Counted from the stretch's first letter, positions 15,304-23,932 are shown. The stretch is 34,982 nt of DNA from an uncultured cyanobacterium (GCA_936920195.1 CAKZHE010000114.1:1-34982), one strand, 5' to 3'. A program made the numbers and translations. The notes: generated by a model from the letters alone, not told the origin.

Positions 15304-15963
15304 ATGACTATTGCCCAAGAACGCCCGTTTGCCAAAGATGATATCGACAAGATTATCTTTCCCCCTAGTGACTTATACAGTGACGAACCTCCCGTGGAAA
15401 CTGAACTGCATCTTCGGCAAATTATTCTGCTCTTGGAATGTTTAGAATGGTTATGGCGCGATCGCACTGATTTCTATGCCATTGGGAATCTTACCATTTA
15501 CTACAGTCCTCACCAACTCAAATCAGCAGACTTTCGCGGTCCCGACTTTTTTGTAGTCTTGGGAACTGAACGGAAAACTCGCAAAAGTTGGGTGGTTTGG
15601 GAAGAAAATGGTCAGTATCCCCATGTAATTGTAGAGATTATTTCCCCCAAAACCGCTAATGTGGATAAAGGGTTGAAGAAACAAATTTATCAAGACATTT
15701 TTCGGACTCCTGATTATTTTTTGTTTGATCCCTATACATTAGAATTGGCTGGATTTCATTTATTAGATGGCAAATATCAACCTCGAAAAGTAAATTCTCA
15801 AGGGCATTTATGGAGTCAGCAGTTAAATTTGTATTTGGGTGTTAATAACCAACAGTTACGCTTTTTCACCTCAGAAGGCAAGCTAGTGCCTACCCCTGAA
15901 GAGGTAGCAGAAAGATTAGCGGCTAAACTGCGAGAATTAAATATCGATCCCGAAACTGTATAG
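15304..15963 (+). CDS. Uma2 family (DUF820) PD-(D/E)XK endonuclease-like protein
   Basis: The protein has 219 residues. It shows the Uma2 core: an aspartate in RGPDFFVVLG (about 78-87) and the E-x-(x)-S-P-K/S pattern in IVEIISPKTANVDKGLKK, followed by YFLFDPYTLELAGFHL. Known: Uma2 proteins are greatly multiplied in cyanobacteria, have a restriction-endonuclease-like fold and no settled role. ATG 15304 was chosen because the open frame upstream overlaps the ParD-like gene and lacks family sequence. It lies 31 bp after the ParD-like gene. Whether they work together is unknown. Confidence 0.88.
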   Translation: MTIAQERPFAKDDIDKIIFPPSDLYSDEPPVETELHLRQIILLLECLEWLWRDRTDFYAIGNLTIYYSPHQLKSADFRGPDFFVVLGTERKTRKSWVVWEENGQYPHVIVEIISPKTANVDKGLKKQIYQDIFRTPDYFLFDPYTLELAGFHLLDGKYQPRKVNSQGHLWSQQLNLYLGVNNQQLRFFTSEGKLVPTPEEVAERLAAKLRELNIDPETV

Positions 15964-16012
15964 TAGGTTGGGTTGAACGATAGTGAAACCTAACACCAGA
16001 GAATCTGGCTTT

Positions 16013-16312
16013 TCAAATTTCGCTGATTCCAAAGTTAACGCGATGGTAAATGTCGCTAAAGTTAATCTGGAAATCTAAAGATGAGAACGCTAACACATCT
16101 GTCGCGGATTGGTACTCAGTTAGCACCCATTTATTATCGGTAGTTTTGGCAAATTGCTCAACATAATATTGATATTGATCTATTAAAATGTACTCTTTAA
16201 AGCTAGACAGCGAACGTTCTCCATCGTGGTATTCGCTTTTGTATTCCGCAGTTGCTTCTAATTCCAGGTATTCAACTGGGGTGTAGATCCGTTTCTCGGC
16301 TTGGACTTGCAT
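16013..16312 (-). pseudogene. Uma2 family remnant with internal in-frame deletion
   Basis: The 99-residue frame is intact but lacks the core. Residues 1-32 (YTPVEYLELEATAEYKSEYHDGE) are a normal Uma2 N-terminus. From residue 33 (RSLSSFKEYILIDQYQYYVEQ) the sequence is a normal Uma2 C-terminus. Family members have about 70-85 residues between these parts, including the catalytic Asp and the E-x-S-K segment. The reading frame is kept across the join. It is probably non-functional as a nuclease. It is convergent with the intact but quite different Uma2 gene at 15304. Confidence 0.8.
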
Positions 16313-16645
16313 CGCAATTCCTCAATATTATGATTATTGTAGTCCAGTTAGGAAGCAAGTGAGAAAGCGATCGCAGTTGGCGATGGTGACATTTTAAAAA
16401 AATTGGTTTAAAAAAAGCGATTTTACCCCCTTGCTAATTCTTGAGCAATTTGGTATGCTGTTCTCATAATGGAAAAGGTGCGCCCATATATCTGAATAAT
16501 CCTGCCACCCCAACTGATTGTCAAAGCTTTCCAGCCGATTTCCCCCAAGTCTTCCCTTCTGCTAACCCTTCCTAAAAGCCGCTTCGTGACTTTTTTTATT
16601 CTGACGATGTTTGTTGTCAATGCAATAACAATCTATTTTCTCCAC

Positions 16646-16717
16646 TGTTTTGTAGGGGCAATCCCCCCGTGGTTGCCCCTACAAAACACTATATGTAGAT
16701 GGTCTGCGTAAGTCCTG
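16646..16717. repeat. Hairpin plus one-ended MITE-like repeat
   Basis: TGTTTTGTAGGGGCAA (16646-16661) is a perfect 16-bp inverted match to 16673-16688. This is followed by CACTATATGTAGA and GGTCTGCGTAAGTCCTG (to 16717). The right half corresponds, in reverse orientation, to the 32744 end of the MITE at 32744-32858. The other terminal repeat is missing here. Confidence 0.75.
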
Positions 16718-16755
16718 ATAATATTGGATTTAGCAAGCGATCGCTATTGCTTTCG

Positions 16756-17091
16756 TTAAAACAAAGTAATAATTCCGGTATTAGGATTATCGCTTAAGAT
16801 GGCGATCTCATCATAGTTCTCTCTTAGTAGTTCCTCAATATTCCGCGTCGAGCAATTTCCCCGTCGTATCCAAATCACTTTTGGCGGAAAACCTAACCAT
16901 AAACTCAATTCACTGAAATCTGCATCTTTGGTAACGATAATATAGCCATGCTGAAGAGCATACTCCCAAACTTCGCGATCGCGTGCAGTAGGTAATCCAA
17001 TGCTATCGACATGAACACATCCGGGATAGATATCAGCAAGGAGATTGACAAGACGAGGAGAAAGATTTTGATCGAACAAGAGTGGTTTCAT
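16756..17091 (-). CDS. DUF5615 PIN-like toxin
   Basis: The protein has 111 residues. PIN-like fold signatures: LLFDQNLSPRLVNLL with the first acidic residue Asp7, DREVWEYALQHGYIIVTKDADFSE with the paired acidic residues, and VIWIRRGNCSTRNI. Known: DUF5615 proteins are Mut7-C/PIN-like nucleases that act as toxins beside DUF433 antitoxins. The stop of the upstream DUF433 gene and this ATG share one base (17091), a typical coupled toxin-antitoxin layout. The target RNA is unknown. Confidence 0.9.
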   Translation of the reverse strand: MKPLLFDQNLSPRLVNLLADIYPGCVHVDSIGLPTARDREVWEYALQHGYIIVTKDADFSELSLWLGFPPKVIWIRRGNCSTRNIEELLRENYDEIAILSDNPNTGIITLF

Positions 17092-17321
17092 TATCCAACA
17101 ACTAACATAAACCGCTCTCGTTTAGCAGCAAAACTCAAACAGGCTAAAATATCTTGTTGGGTGAGATAGGGAAAATCATCTAGAATTTCTTGATAAGTCA
17201 TCCCAGAGGCGAGATATTCCAACACATCATAAACCGTAATTCTCATCCCTCGAATACAAGGCTTACCACCACGTTTACCTGGTTCGATGGTAATGATATT
17301 AGCAAGGTCTTGTTCTGACAT
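17091..17321 (-). CDS. DUF433 antitoxin
   Basis: The protein has 76 residues of the DUF433 type, with a winged-helix-like fold: ITIEPGKRGGKPCIRGMRITVYDVLEYLASGM, split as the signature GKPCIRG and the helix MTYQEILDDFPYLTQQDI. It probably binds DNA and neutralises the DUF5615 toxin encoded directly downstream. It overlaps the toxin start by one base. A GGAAAG sequence about 6 bp upstream of its ATG can serve as ribosome-binding site. Confidence 0.92.
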   Translation of the reverse strand: MSEQDLANIITIEPGKRGGKPCIRGMRITVYDVLEYLASGMTYQEILDDFPYLTQQDILACLSFAAKRERFMLVVG

Positions 17322-17364
17322 GGTACTTTCCTGATTCCTATAAACTAAACTAAATGCGATCGCC

Positions 17365-18690
17365 CTACAATTGATTCCGAGCTTTTAATTGCAAATATCG
17401 GTCTACCAATTGGTTGCTGATTTGATTGGCTGGAGCATCCAAGACTAAAACCCCTTTTTGTTTCAGTTGGGCAAAAGCCACTTGCCTTTGGGCTAATAAA
17501 TCGAGGGCAACGGCACGATTATAGCCATCAGCAACGGTTAAACTGGGAGCATGGGCGATCGCATCCACTTGAGGATCTCGCAAAGTCACGCAAAAGGGCA
17601 AATAGCGGGGAACAAGTCGCCCTAAAGCTCCCAGCAATTCCGCCGAAGCCGTGACATCCACCAAATCGGTAATTAGCACCACCAAGGCGCGGCGACTTTG
17701 CTGATTAACCAATCTTGTCACTGCTCCCACATAATCCGGTTCTAGTAAAGTGGGTTGAATGGGAGTCAAACGATCGATTAATTTGGGTAATTGATTATTT
17801 CCCCGTTCTGGTGGAATCCAAGTCACAATTTCTCGGTCAAAAACCCCTACTCCCACCTTATCACCGCGATGTAGACCCGCCAAGGCGAGGGCAAGGGTGG
17901 CATTGAGTCCCCAATCAAATCGCTTTAAACCCTGTACTTGGGCGGTCATTAAACGCCCTCTGTCCAGTAAAATAATTAGAGTTTGCTCCTGTTCTGGCTC
18001 CAAAACTCGCACTTGGAGAGGTGGTGCTAGAGTAGCGGCGGCACGTCGAGCCGTGGCTTTCCAATCAATTAAGCGAGGGTCATCCCCCATCCGATATTCT
18101 CGCAGTTCGGCAAACTCCGTGCCAATCCCCATCCGCTTGCCTTGCTTCATCGTGCCAGTATTTTGTAAAGTCAGGCGAATGGTGAGCGATCGCAAGTTCA
18201 TTAAATCTGGATAAACTGCTACTTTAACGCTTTGGGGAATTTGCCAATTCATCCAAGTTAAACCCCATTGTCCCAACTGCCGCACTTGAATATTGCCCCA
18301 GGCAAATTCGCCTCGGTGGGTAGGATGGACGGTATAAGTTAATTCTTGAGTGCTATTTTGGGGTAGGGTAACGGCTAGGGGCGCAGACAATCCGCCAAAT
18401 TCTGTGGGATAATGGTCGAGAATTAGTAATTGGACAGGGCGATCGCCTGATTCAACCGTTAAAGTTACAGTATTATCTCTGCCAATCGAGAGTCTTCCTA
18501 GGGGAGAACGGGTAATTTTAACTTGATGAGGACGCGCTCGGAATTCATCCACTACCATCAATAGCAACAGAATTACATCAAAAATCAGCGCTCCGGCAAT
18601 GCCAGCCGATACCTGCCAAATATCAGAAATAGCGATCGCGATCGCCATCCCCAAGAATAATAATAAATAAACTCGTTGGGTAGGAATCAT
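17365..18690 (-). CDS. DUF58 domain protein
   Basis: The protein has 441 residues. Two N-terminal membrane segments (about 7-24 and 28-46) precede a beta-rich region (55-160) and the DUF58 signature GTEFAELREYRMGDDPRLIDWKATAR, here split at residues 193-202 and 203-218. A von Willebrand A-like domain follows (LIILLDRGR, ALVVLITDL; about 240-400). Known: DUF58 proteins often sit beside MoxR AAA+ ATPases and transglutaminase-like proteins; none is adjacent here. Function is not established. ATG 18690 is the only reasonable start. A DUF433 gene lies 44 bp downstream on the same strand. Confidence 0.93.
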   Translation of the reverse strand: MIPTQRVYLLLFLGMAIAIAISDIWQVSAGIAGALIFDVILLLLMVVDEFRARPHQVKITRSPLGRLSIGRDNTVTLTVESGDRPVQLLILDHYPTEFGGLSAPLAVTLPQNSTQELTYTVHPTHRGEFAWGNIQVRQLGQWGLTWMNWQIPQSVKVAVYPDLMNLRSLTIRLTLQNTGTMKQGKRMGIGTEFAELREYRMGDDPRLIDWKATARRAAATLAPPLQVRVLEPEQEQTLIILLDRGRLMTAQVQGLKRFDWGLNATLALALAGLHRGDKVGVGVFDREIVTWIPPERGNNQLPKLIDRLTPIQPTLLEPDYVGAVTRLVNQQSRRALVVLITDLVDVTASAELLGALGRLVPRYLPFCVTLRDPQVDAIAHAPSLTVADGYNRAVALDLLAQRQVAFAQLKQKGVLVLDAPANQISNQLVDRYLQLKARNQL

Positions 18691-18793
18691 ATCATGTCCG
18701 GTTGATTAACCTTGATATCTGGGTAAGGGCGGGTTTGGGGATGAATTTTGATCCTCACCAATAACCTCGATCAAACCGCTCCCACTCACTTCA

Positions 18794-19870
18794 CTATTGT
18801 AGAGTTTCGTTCAATCTAGCTGCTTCTGCCAATAATCTTATTGCTTCTTGCTGACCAATTTCATCCGGTGAGATTGCCCATAATTGCATTAACAATTGAG
18901 TAAATTCAGCGGCGGGTAAAACTGATACAGGTGTAAACCAGACTGTGGCTGAAGGAGTGGATTCCCCAAAGCGCGATCGCCAAAAGTTTTCTAGAATAGA
19001 AAGCTGGGCTTCCTGTCTACCTTCCTGTTTGCCTTCCTGTCTACCTTCCTGTCTACCTTCCTGTCTACCTTCCTGTTTCGCCGCTGCGAGTTTTTCCTGA
19101 AATACTGGGGCAATTGCCATAACTAACTCCCGATCTTCCGTTTCTAATTCCTGTGCTTGATTGCTGGCGAGATTGGACTGCAACTGATAAAGTAATTCTA
19201 GCGTGTTTGTCCGCAAGGCATCGCTCATGCTTAAAGCTGTCAATTCCGCGATCGCTTTTCTTTGCACTTTCCCTCGCCCTAAGAGCCTTAACCACAGAGT
19301 TTCTGATGTCGCGGGTAACTGATGAATTACCACAATTGCAGTTTTTAAAAACTCTCCTAAAAAATAGATTCCCGGCAACCAATTTTCTAAATCTGGGGTA
19401 GCGTGAAACCCCTGTAATAAAGTGGCTGATGCCGTCGGAGTCAGAATCCATAATTTAGGCATCGCCATTTCATCAACCCGAAGATTTTCTCTTCTAGCTC
19501 GCCGCTCTAGCTCGGCACTGACATCAAGTAACTTTCCCAAACAACTAGAAATTTCCGGGCTACTAACTGGATTGCGAAATGGCTCAAAAATGGCGGGGGA
19601 TGTGGCCATTTTACCTAATGTTCCCAGTTGCCGTACATAATCTGGGGCTGCGGTTGTGGGGGTAAAATAAATATCGACAAATCTGGCTTCGGAAGTGACT
19701 TCCCGATTGAGATTGACTACCCCTAAGCGAGAAAGCGCTTCTTCTAAATAATCTTTGGCAAATCTGTCGTGAATGAATCTAGTCATCAAACGTGACGTAT
19801 TTGTTTCTTGCCAGATTCTACCATTCCAAAAATCCAGATTGGGCTTTGATGACTGCGGGATTGTCGTCAT
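18794..19870 (-). CDS. PD-(D/E)XK-like protein with QEGR repeat linker
   Basis: The protein has 358 residues. The N-terminal part (MTRFIHDRFAKDYLEEAL, EARFVDIYFTP) carries an acidic pattern like the Rpn/transposase-associated PD-(D/E)XK nucleases that are abundant in cyanobacteria and often mislabelled 'flagellar assembly protein H'. Near residues 262-290 a tetrapeptide repeat (QEGR/QEGK, about six units) forms a charged helical linker, encoded by 12-bp DNA repeats at 19009-19080. The C-terminal 60 residues are helical (SPDEIGQQEAIRLLAEAA). No neighbour suggests a role. Family call moderate; nuclease activity is not shown. Confidence 0.7.
   Translation of the reverse strand: MTTIPQSSKPNLDFWNGRIWQETNTSRLMTRFIHDRFAKDYLEEALSRLGVVNLNREVTSEARFVDIYFTPTTAAPDYVRQLGTLGKMATSPAIFEPFRNPVSSPEISSCLGKLLDVSAELERRARRENLRVDEMAMPKLWILTPTASATLLQGFHATPDLENWLPGIYFLGEFLKTAIVVIHQLPATSETLWLRLLGRGKVQRKAIAELTALSMSDALRTNTLELLYQLQSNLASNQAQELETEDRELVMAIAPVFQEKLAAAKQEGRQEGRQEGRQEGKQEGRQEAQLSILENFWRSRFGESTPSATVWFTPVSVLPAAEFTQLLMQLWAISPDEIGQQEAIRLLAEAARLNETLQ
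19009..19080. repeat. 12-bp tandem repeat (six units) within a coding region
   Basis: Units of CTTCCTGTCTAC (plus strand), with the second and last units altered in 2-3 bases, encode the QEGR/QEGK repeat of the minus-strand protein. The unit is a multiple of three, so copy-number changes would keep the frame. Confidence 0.9.
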
Positions 19871-20079
19871 TAATGATTTGTACAGCTAGATTATCTATCT
19901 AGAATCACTTCCTAGGCAGGGCAAGCCCTCAAATATGCAAGAGCGTCGCTACAGCAGAAGCTAGAGATGCTCCCAAAAGAGAAAATCCCCCAATTGATAC
20001 ATTTGTGGCAGAGAGGTTGTTGGATCCCAACCATTGATTTATTCCGTCAAGTAACTTATTATTAAGGTGAACTCAGCTT

Positions 20080-20109
20080 TTGCTACCTATCCAAAATATA
20101 GTCTATAAT
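20080..20109 (+). promoter_or_regulatory. Candidate sigma-70-type promoter
   Basis: TTGCTA (20080-20085), an 18-bp spacer and a perfect TATAAT (20104-20109) precede the 20166 gene, leaving a leader of about 50 nt. Confidence 0.55.
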
Positions 20110-20165
20110 CACTTCTATTGGTTATATATCTCAGCAGGGACGCATCCAAATCTACCACTGGGGCA

Positions 20166-23066
20166 ATGAACACCACACAAGCACCACCGACCACAGAAAA
20201 TTGGCAGAACTATATTTGTCCAGACTTGACTGCCCATTGGCAACTAGGCAAGTTGAAGGACACCGGAGAAATCGTTCTCCAAAGTAAAGACGGTTCCCGA
20301 CAGTTGCGGCTCTCTGCTGATTGCGGTACGGTGCTGCAATACTGTACGGGAAAGTTCACTGCTGTCCAAGTGCAACAACGATGCGAACTGGAGTTGGGTA
20401 AAGGAATTTCCTCGAACTTTGTGTTTGAGGTACTCCAGAAACTAATTGATTTAGAAGTAATTCCACCTCCCACAGAGCCAGCAGTTGCCGAATCTAGCCC
20501 GACACCTGCCGCTGAAACAACGAACACGCCTCCCCCACCAGCTACTAGCCCCTATAGTCTTAAACCCTGCGTTCATTGGATCTTTCATCCCCAAGGATAC
20601 TGGATTTTACGCAATCCAGAAGATGTGACTTTTTTACAAGTAGATAGTCGGAGTAAAGCTGCTATTGAGGATTTAGCCTATCTTCCACCAGGGGAAGTTG
20701 CCCAAAAGCACCAAATCGATCAAAACCAATTGCGCTATTTACTGCAATTGCTCTCTGCCACGGCAATGTTGATAGGGACAACGCCACCCCCACCCAAGCC
20801 GAAACCTTGGCCTTTTGGTCCGGGCAAGTTTACTCCCATGTCCTTGCTGTTTTTTCAATTTTCTCTCTTCAATCCTGACCCGTGGTTAAGCAAACATATC
20901 GATAAGTTGCGGTGGATTTGGACGGGAATTTTTGGTTTCATCCTCTGCGCTTTTATAGGTTACTCCGCTGCCTTGGGATTGCATGAACAGCAAAGCATGA
21001 TTTCAGCTGGCAAGCGATTAATGCAAGAACAAGGAGCCTTGCTATTGCTACCTTTTGTTCTCTTGTCTTTGCTAGTTGTAACTATTCACGAACTAGGCCA
21101 TGCTTTTACTCTCAAGCACTACGGCGGCATTGTGCCAGATGTGGGAATGAGATTTATGCTGCTCATGCCTTCAGCCTATACCAATACTACCGATTCCTAT
21201 TGTTTGGTGAAACGCCGCCAGCGGGTATTGGTAGTGGGGGCAGGGATTATGGTACAGATTGTAATTTGGGCGATCGCTTTCTGGTTATGGAATATCTCTA
21301 GTGCTGGAACATGGTTATCTATTACCAGTTTACTCCTGATGGCGGCAGCCCTATTTACAGTTGCCATCAATCTCAATCCCCTATCTAAATTTGATGGTTA
21401 TTATTTAGCCTCAGCTTTGAGTGGGATTAATAATCTTCGCAGTCGCTCTTTTGCCCTCTATGGCAATTTGTTGCGCTTCCGCCCGATTCAGGAAAAGTTT
21501 AGCGACGCACTTGTTCTGATTGCCTATGCGCCTTTCAGTCTGGCTTACACCATCTTTGTCTTTGGTCATTTGTTAGGCTTTCTAGCTGAATTCAGTTTAG
21601 GAAATATTCCTTTTCTTACCCTAACATTATTAGGATTATGGGCAATTTATTTCTTTTGGCCTGAAGACAAAAATGCCACAAATACTGCTAATTCAAACCC
21701 TCCTACACCCATGAATAACCTAACTGCTCCACCAAAATCATCAGTGAAAACTGCTCCGCCAACCAATAACCAAAAGCCATCGGAACAGATTGTTAATAAT
21801 AACATCAGTGACCAGAAAGCTCCTGCCCCTAAACCTACTCCTGCCCCCCCAGTACCTAAAAAATCCTACCACTGGCAATTAATTATTGTGGCGGGTTTAG
21901 TTCTGGTAAGCTTTGTCAATGTTCCCTTTGATGTGGGTGGGACAGTACAATTAGAAACCAAAGAAGGTACTAGAGCATTGGCTCGCGCCCCCCTACCGGG
22001 AGTAATTCAAAAAATTCTGGTCAAACCAGGGGAGCAAGTCATCAAAGGACAAACCCTCGCCTATTTGTCTAGTGCTGAATTGGAAAAAGAGATTGCGGAA
22101 ACGCAACAAAGATTAGATGGTACGAAACTGCAATTAGAAGATATGCAGCGTCGGCAAGCCCAAACTAAAGCTGATTTGGCAAGAGCGGAAGCAATTAGTT
22201 TATCTGCCAATGAAAAAGCGAACCGTTATGGCGATCGCGCTAGTAGAATGAATCTAGGACAATTGCCGCCAGATATTCAATCCTTAGAAGCCCAAAAATC
22301 CCGATTGCAAAGTCTTGTCCGAGATGCTGAGGTGAGAGACAATCGGCGGCAAGAACTGGCTCGTCTTGGAGCTATATCCAGAGAAGATGCTGGCAAAGTC
22401 AGAACTGAAGTGGAATCTTTGCGAAATGATATCAGAGCCAAGGAAGAAGAAATTAATTATGCCAAACTCCGATTGCAGGATCATGCCTCTGAAACGCAAG
22501 CCGAGAGTTATACCCAAAAAACCATTCTTATTGGAGCGCAGATGGTAAGATCGGCTCAAGAGCAAATTAGTGCTTTTGAGAAAGCGATCGCCAACTACGA
22601 AGCCCGCATCAAACAACTTAAAACTGCCAAAGAATCTCTGATTCTCACCGCGCCTATTAGTGGCATTGTCCTAACTAATGACCTAGATAAGAAACAGTTC
22701 AAAGAATTAAGACCCAGCGATGAGTTTTTACTAGAAATTGCTGACTTGAAACAACTAACTGCTATCGTGGAAGTGCGAGAAGAAGATATGAAATATGTAG
22801 AAGTTGGCAAGTCAGTTACCTTTAGACCGTTACTAGATAAACTCCGGGCTTATAATGCCAAAGTTGAGCAGATCTTGCCGCAAGTTCAAATTGACCCCAA
22901 CCAGCAAAAGAAAGCTGTTTTAGTACGGATTGTGGTGGATAATACTGATGGTCAATTACTCCCAAAAGGCAGCGGTTACGCCAAAGTTTGGTCAGAGTGG
23001 ATTCCCTTATATCGCCGGATTGGGCGAGAAGTCAAGCGTCTAATTCCGATTGAAAAATTCCTATAA
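20166..23066 (+). CDS. PqqD-like x2 / M50 peptidase-like / HlyD adaptor fusion protein
   Basis: The protein has 966 residues. (1) About 18-100: PqqD-like winged helix (LSADCGTVLQYCTGKFT ... VFEVLQKLIDLEVI). (2) About 132-205: a second PqqD-like segment (NPEDVTFLQVDSRSKAAIEDL). (3) About 225-505: a membrane domain with the zinc motif HELGH (308-312) and NPLSKFDGYY (404-413), as in site-2 proteases (M50). (4) About 510-566: a Pro/Asn/Lys-rich linker. (5) One TM at about 571-589, then an HlyD-type adaptor: a split lipoyl/barrel (APLPGVIQKILVKPGEQV, APISGIVLTNDL) around a long coiled coil (about 640-800). Known: PqqD-like domains bind peptide leaders in RiPP pathways; M50-HlyD fusions occur with peptide export. 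No precursor peptide or ABC exporter is adjacent. ATG 20166 was chosen over a TTG at 20118. Confidence 0.88.
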   Translation: MNTTQAPPTTENWQNYICPDLTAHWQLGKLKDTGEIVLQSKDGSRQLRLSADCGTVLQYCTGKFTAVQVQQRCELELGKGISSNFVFEVLQKLIDLEVIPPPTEPAVAESSPTPAAETTNTPPPPATSPYSLKPCVHWIFHPQGYWILRNPEDVTFLQVDSRSKAAIEDLAYLPPGEVAQKHQIDQNQLRYLLQLLSATAMLIGTTPPPPKPKPWPFGPGKFTPMSLLFFQFSLFNPDPWLSKHIDKLRWIWTGIFGFILCAFIGYSAALGLHEQQSMISAGKRLMQEQGALLLLPFVLLSLLVVTIHELGHAFTLKHYGGIVPDVGMRFMLLMPSAYTNTTDSYCLVKRRQRVLVVGAGIMVQIVIWAIAFWLWNISSAGTWLSITSLLLMAAALFTVAINLNPLSKFDGYYLASALSGINNLRSRSFALYGNLLRFRPIQEKFSDALVLIAYAPFSLAYTIFVFGHLLGFLAEFSLGNIPFLTLTLLGLWAIYFFWPEDKNATNTANSNPPTPMNNLTAPPKSSVKTAPPTNNQKPSEQIVNNNISDQKAPAPKPTPAPPVPKKSYHWQLIIVAGLVLVSFVNVPFDVGGTVQLETKEGTRALARAPLPGVIQKILVKPGEQVIKGQTLAYLSSAELEKEIAETQQRLDGTKLQLEDMQRRQAQTKADLARAEAISLSANEKANRYGDRASRMNLGQLPPDIQSLEAQKSRLQSLVRDAEVRDNRRQELARLGAISREDAGKVRTEVESLRNDIRAKEEEINYAKLRLQDHASETQAESYTQKTILIGAQMVRSAQEQISAFEKAIANYEARIKQLKTAKESLILTAPISGIVLTNDLDKKQFKELRPSDEFLLEIADLKQLTAIVEVREEDMKYVEVGKSVTFRPLLDKLRAYNAKVEQILPQVQIDPNQQKKAVLVRIVVDNTDGQLLPKGSGYAKVWSEWIPLYRRIGREVKRLIPIEKFL

Positions 23067-23135
23067 AAATAGGATTAGTTGCCGTTCCCTTTGGTTTGTA
23101 GCGGTTCTCAATTGAGCAATTGACTTTAAACCTGC

Positions 23136-23201
23136 GTAGGGGGGCGGGTTTATTCAGGTTATTGGCAAGGATTAAAATTCCTGCCCAAACCCGCCCCCTA
23201 C
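23136..23201. repeat. GTAGGGGG-CGGGTTT hairpin repeat
   Basis: Arms GTAGGGGGGCGGGTTT (23136-23151) and AAACCCGCCCCCTAC (23187-23201) pair with one bulged G. It follows the M50-HlyD gene by about 70 bp and may end its transcript. A one-armed relative lies at 12048-12080. Confidence 0.75.
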
Positions 23202-23220
23202 ATAAATCATAGGCTCTGTG

Positions 23221-23898
23221 TTAGCGAAGCGTGTCAAAGGTATTTGCGCTCGCTCTATCGCCTGTTGATTGCTGCTCGTACATCGCTCTCAATACTGTGG
23301 CTGGGTCTACATAATTATTCGCATATTTTAATCCCCAGTGTAGGTGTGGGCCTGTGGTGCGTCCTGTCATCCCCACTCTACCAATTCGCGCCCCGGCGGG
23401 AATTTCCTGCCCTAACCAAAGGAGAATACCACCTTCGCGATCGCTTAAATATCTTCCTTCGGCAGAAGTTTCTACCCCACCTTTCATGTGACAATAAATA
23501 TGCTGCCATTCCCCAGATTTAATCGTAATTGAAGTGCCGCAGTTGGTATGATCGGAAACTTCTACCACTTTTCCCGCCCACCAATTGCGAATATAACTAC
23601 CTTGGGGAGCGGCAATATCTAAACCCCGGTGAAATTCCCAGCCAGAGGAACCAGAAGGCGATGGACGATAACCAAAGGGGGAAGTATAGGCTTGGAAATT
23701 TTCTACTGGGAAAGAAGCATTCCGCCAATTACCCTCAACGGCGGCGCGTTCAACAGGCACTTCTTGAGCGCTTACTCCTGGATTTAATATTCCCCCAACA
23801 GCGATCGCGCTGACAATCCCTAATCCCAACAACAGCAAAAGTTGCCCTAAACGCCAAAAACTTTTTCGGAAAGCTGTAATTGGGAACTTTAACTGCAT
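23221..23898 (-). CDS. M23 family metallopeptidase (LytM/peptidoglycan hydrolase-like)
   Basis: The protein has 225 residues. An N-terminal signal peptide or anchor (about 14-41, LLLLLGLGIVSAIAVGGIL, cleavage near VSAQE) is followed by a single LytM domain. Zinc ligands: His and Asp in HRGLDIAAP (about 117-125), the later His pair in IYCHMKGG and GPHLHWGL. All expected ligands are present, so it should be an active endopeptidase cutting peptidoglycan cross-links in the periplasm. ATG 23898 was chosen because GGAG lies 7 bp upstream; a TTG at 23919 would lengthen it by seven residues. It follows pheS on the same strand behind a terminator. Confidence 0.93.
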   Translation of the reverse strand: MQLKFPITAFRKSFWRLGQLLLLLGLGIVSAIAVGGILNPGVSAQEVPVERAAVEGNWRNASFPVENFQAYTSPFGYRPSPSGSSGWEFHRGLDIAAPQGSYIRNWWAGKVVEVSDHTNCGTSITIKSGEWQHIYCHMKGGVETSAEGRYLSDREGGILLWLGQEIPAGARIGRVGMTGRTTGPHLHWGLKYANNYVDPATVLRAMYEQQSTGDRASANTFDTLR

Positions 23899-23932
23899 AA
23901 ACCTACTCCTAAATCCCAACTTGATTGACTCC

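Noticed and set aside
16423-16620. 65-codon minus-strand open frame between the Uma2 remnant and the DUF5615 gene
   Set aside because: No family recognised, odd basic composition and no clear start signal; could be a decayed gene but cannot be supported.
19009-19080. CRISPR-like periodic repeat
   Set aside because: The 12-bp units have no spacers and lie in frame within a coding region.
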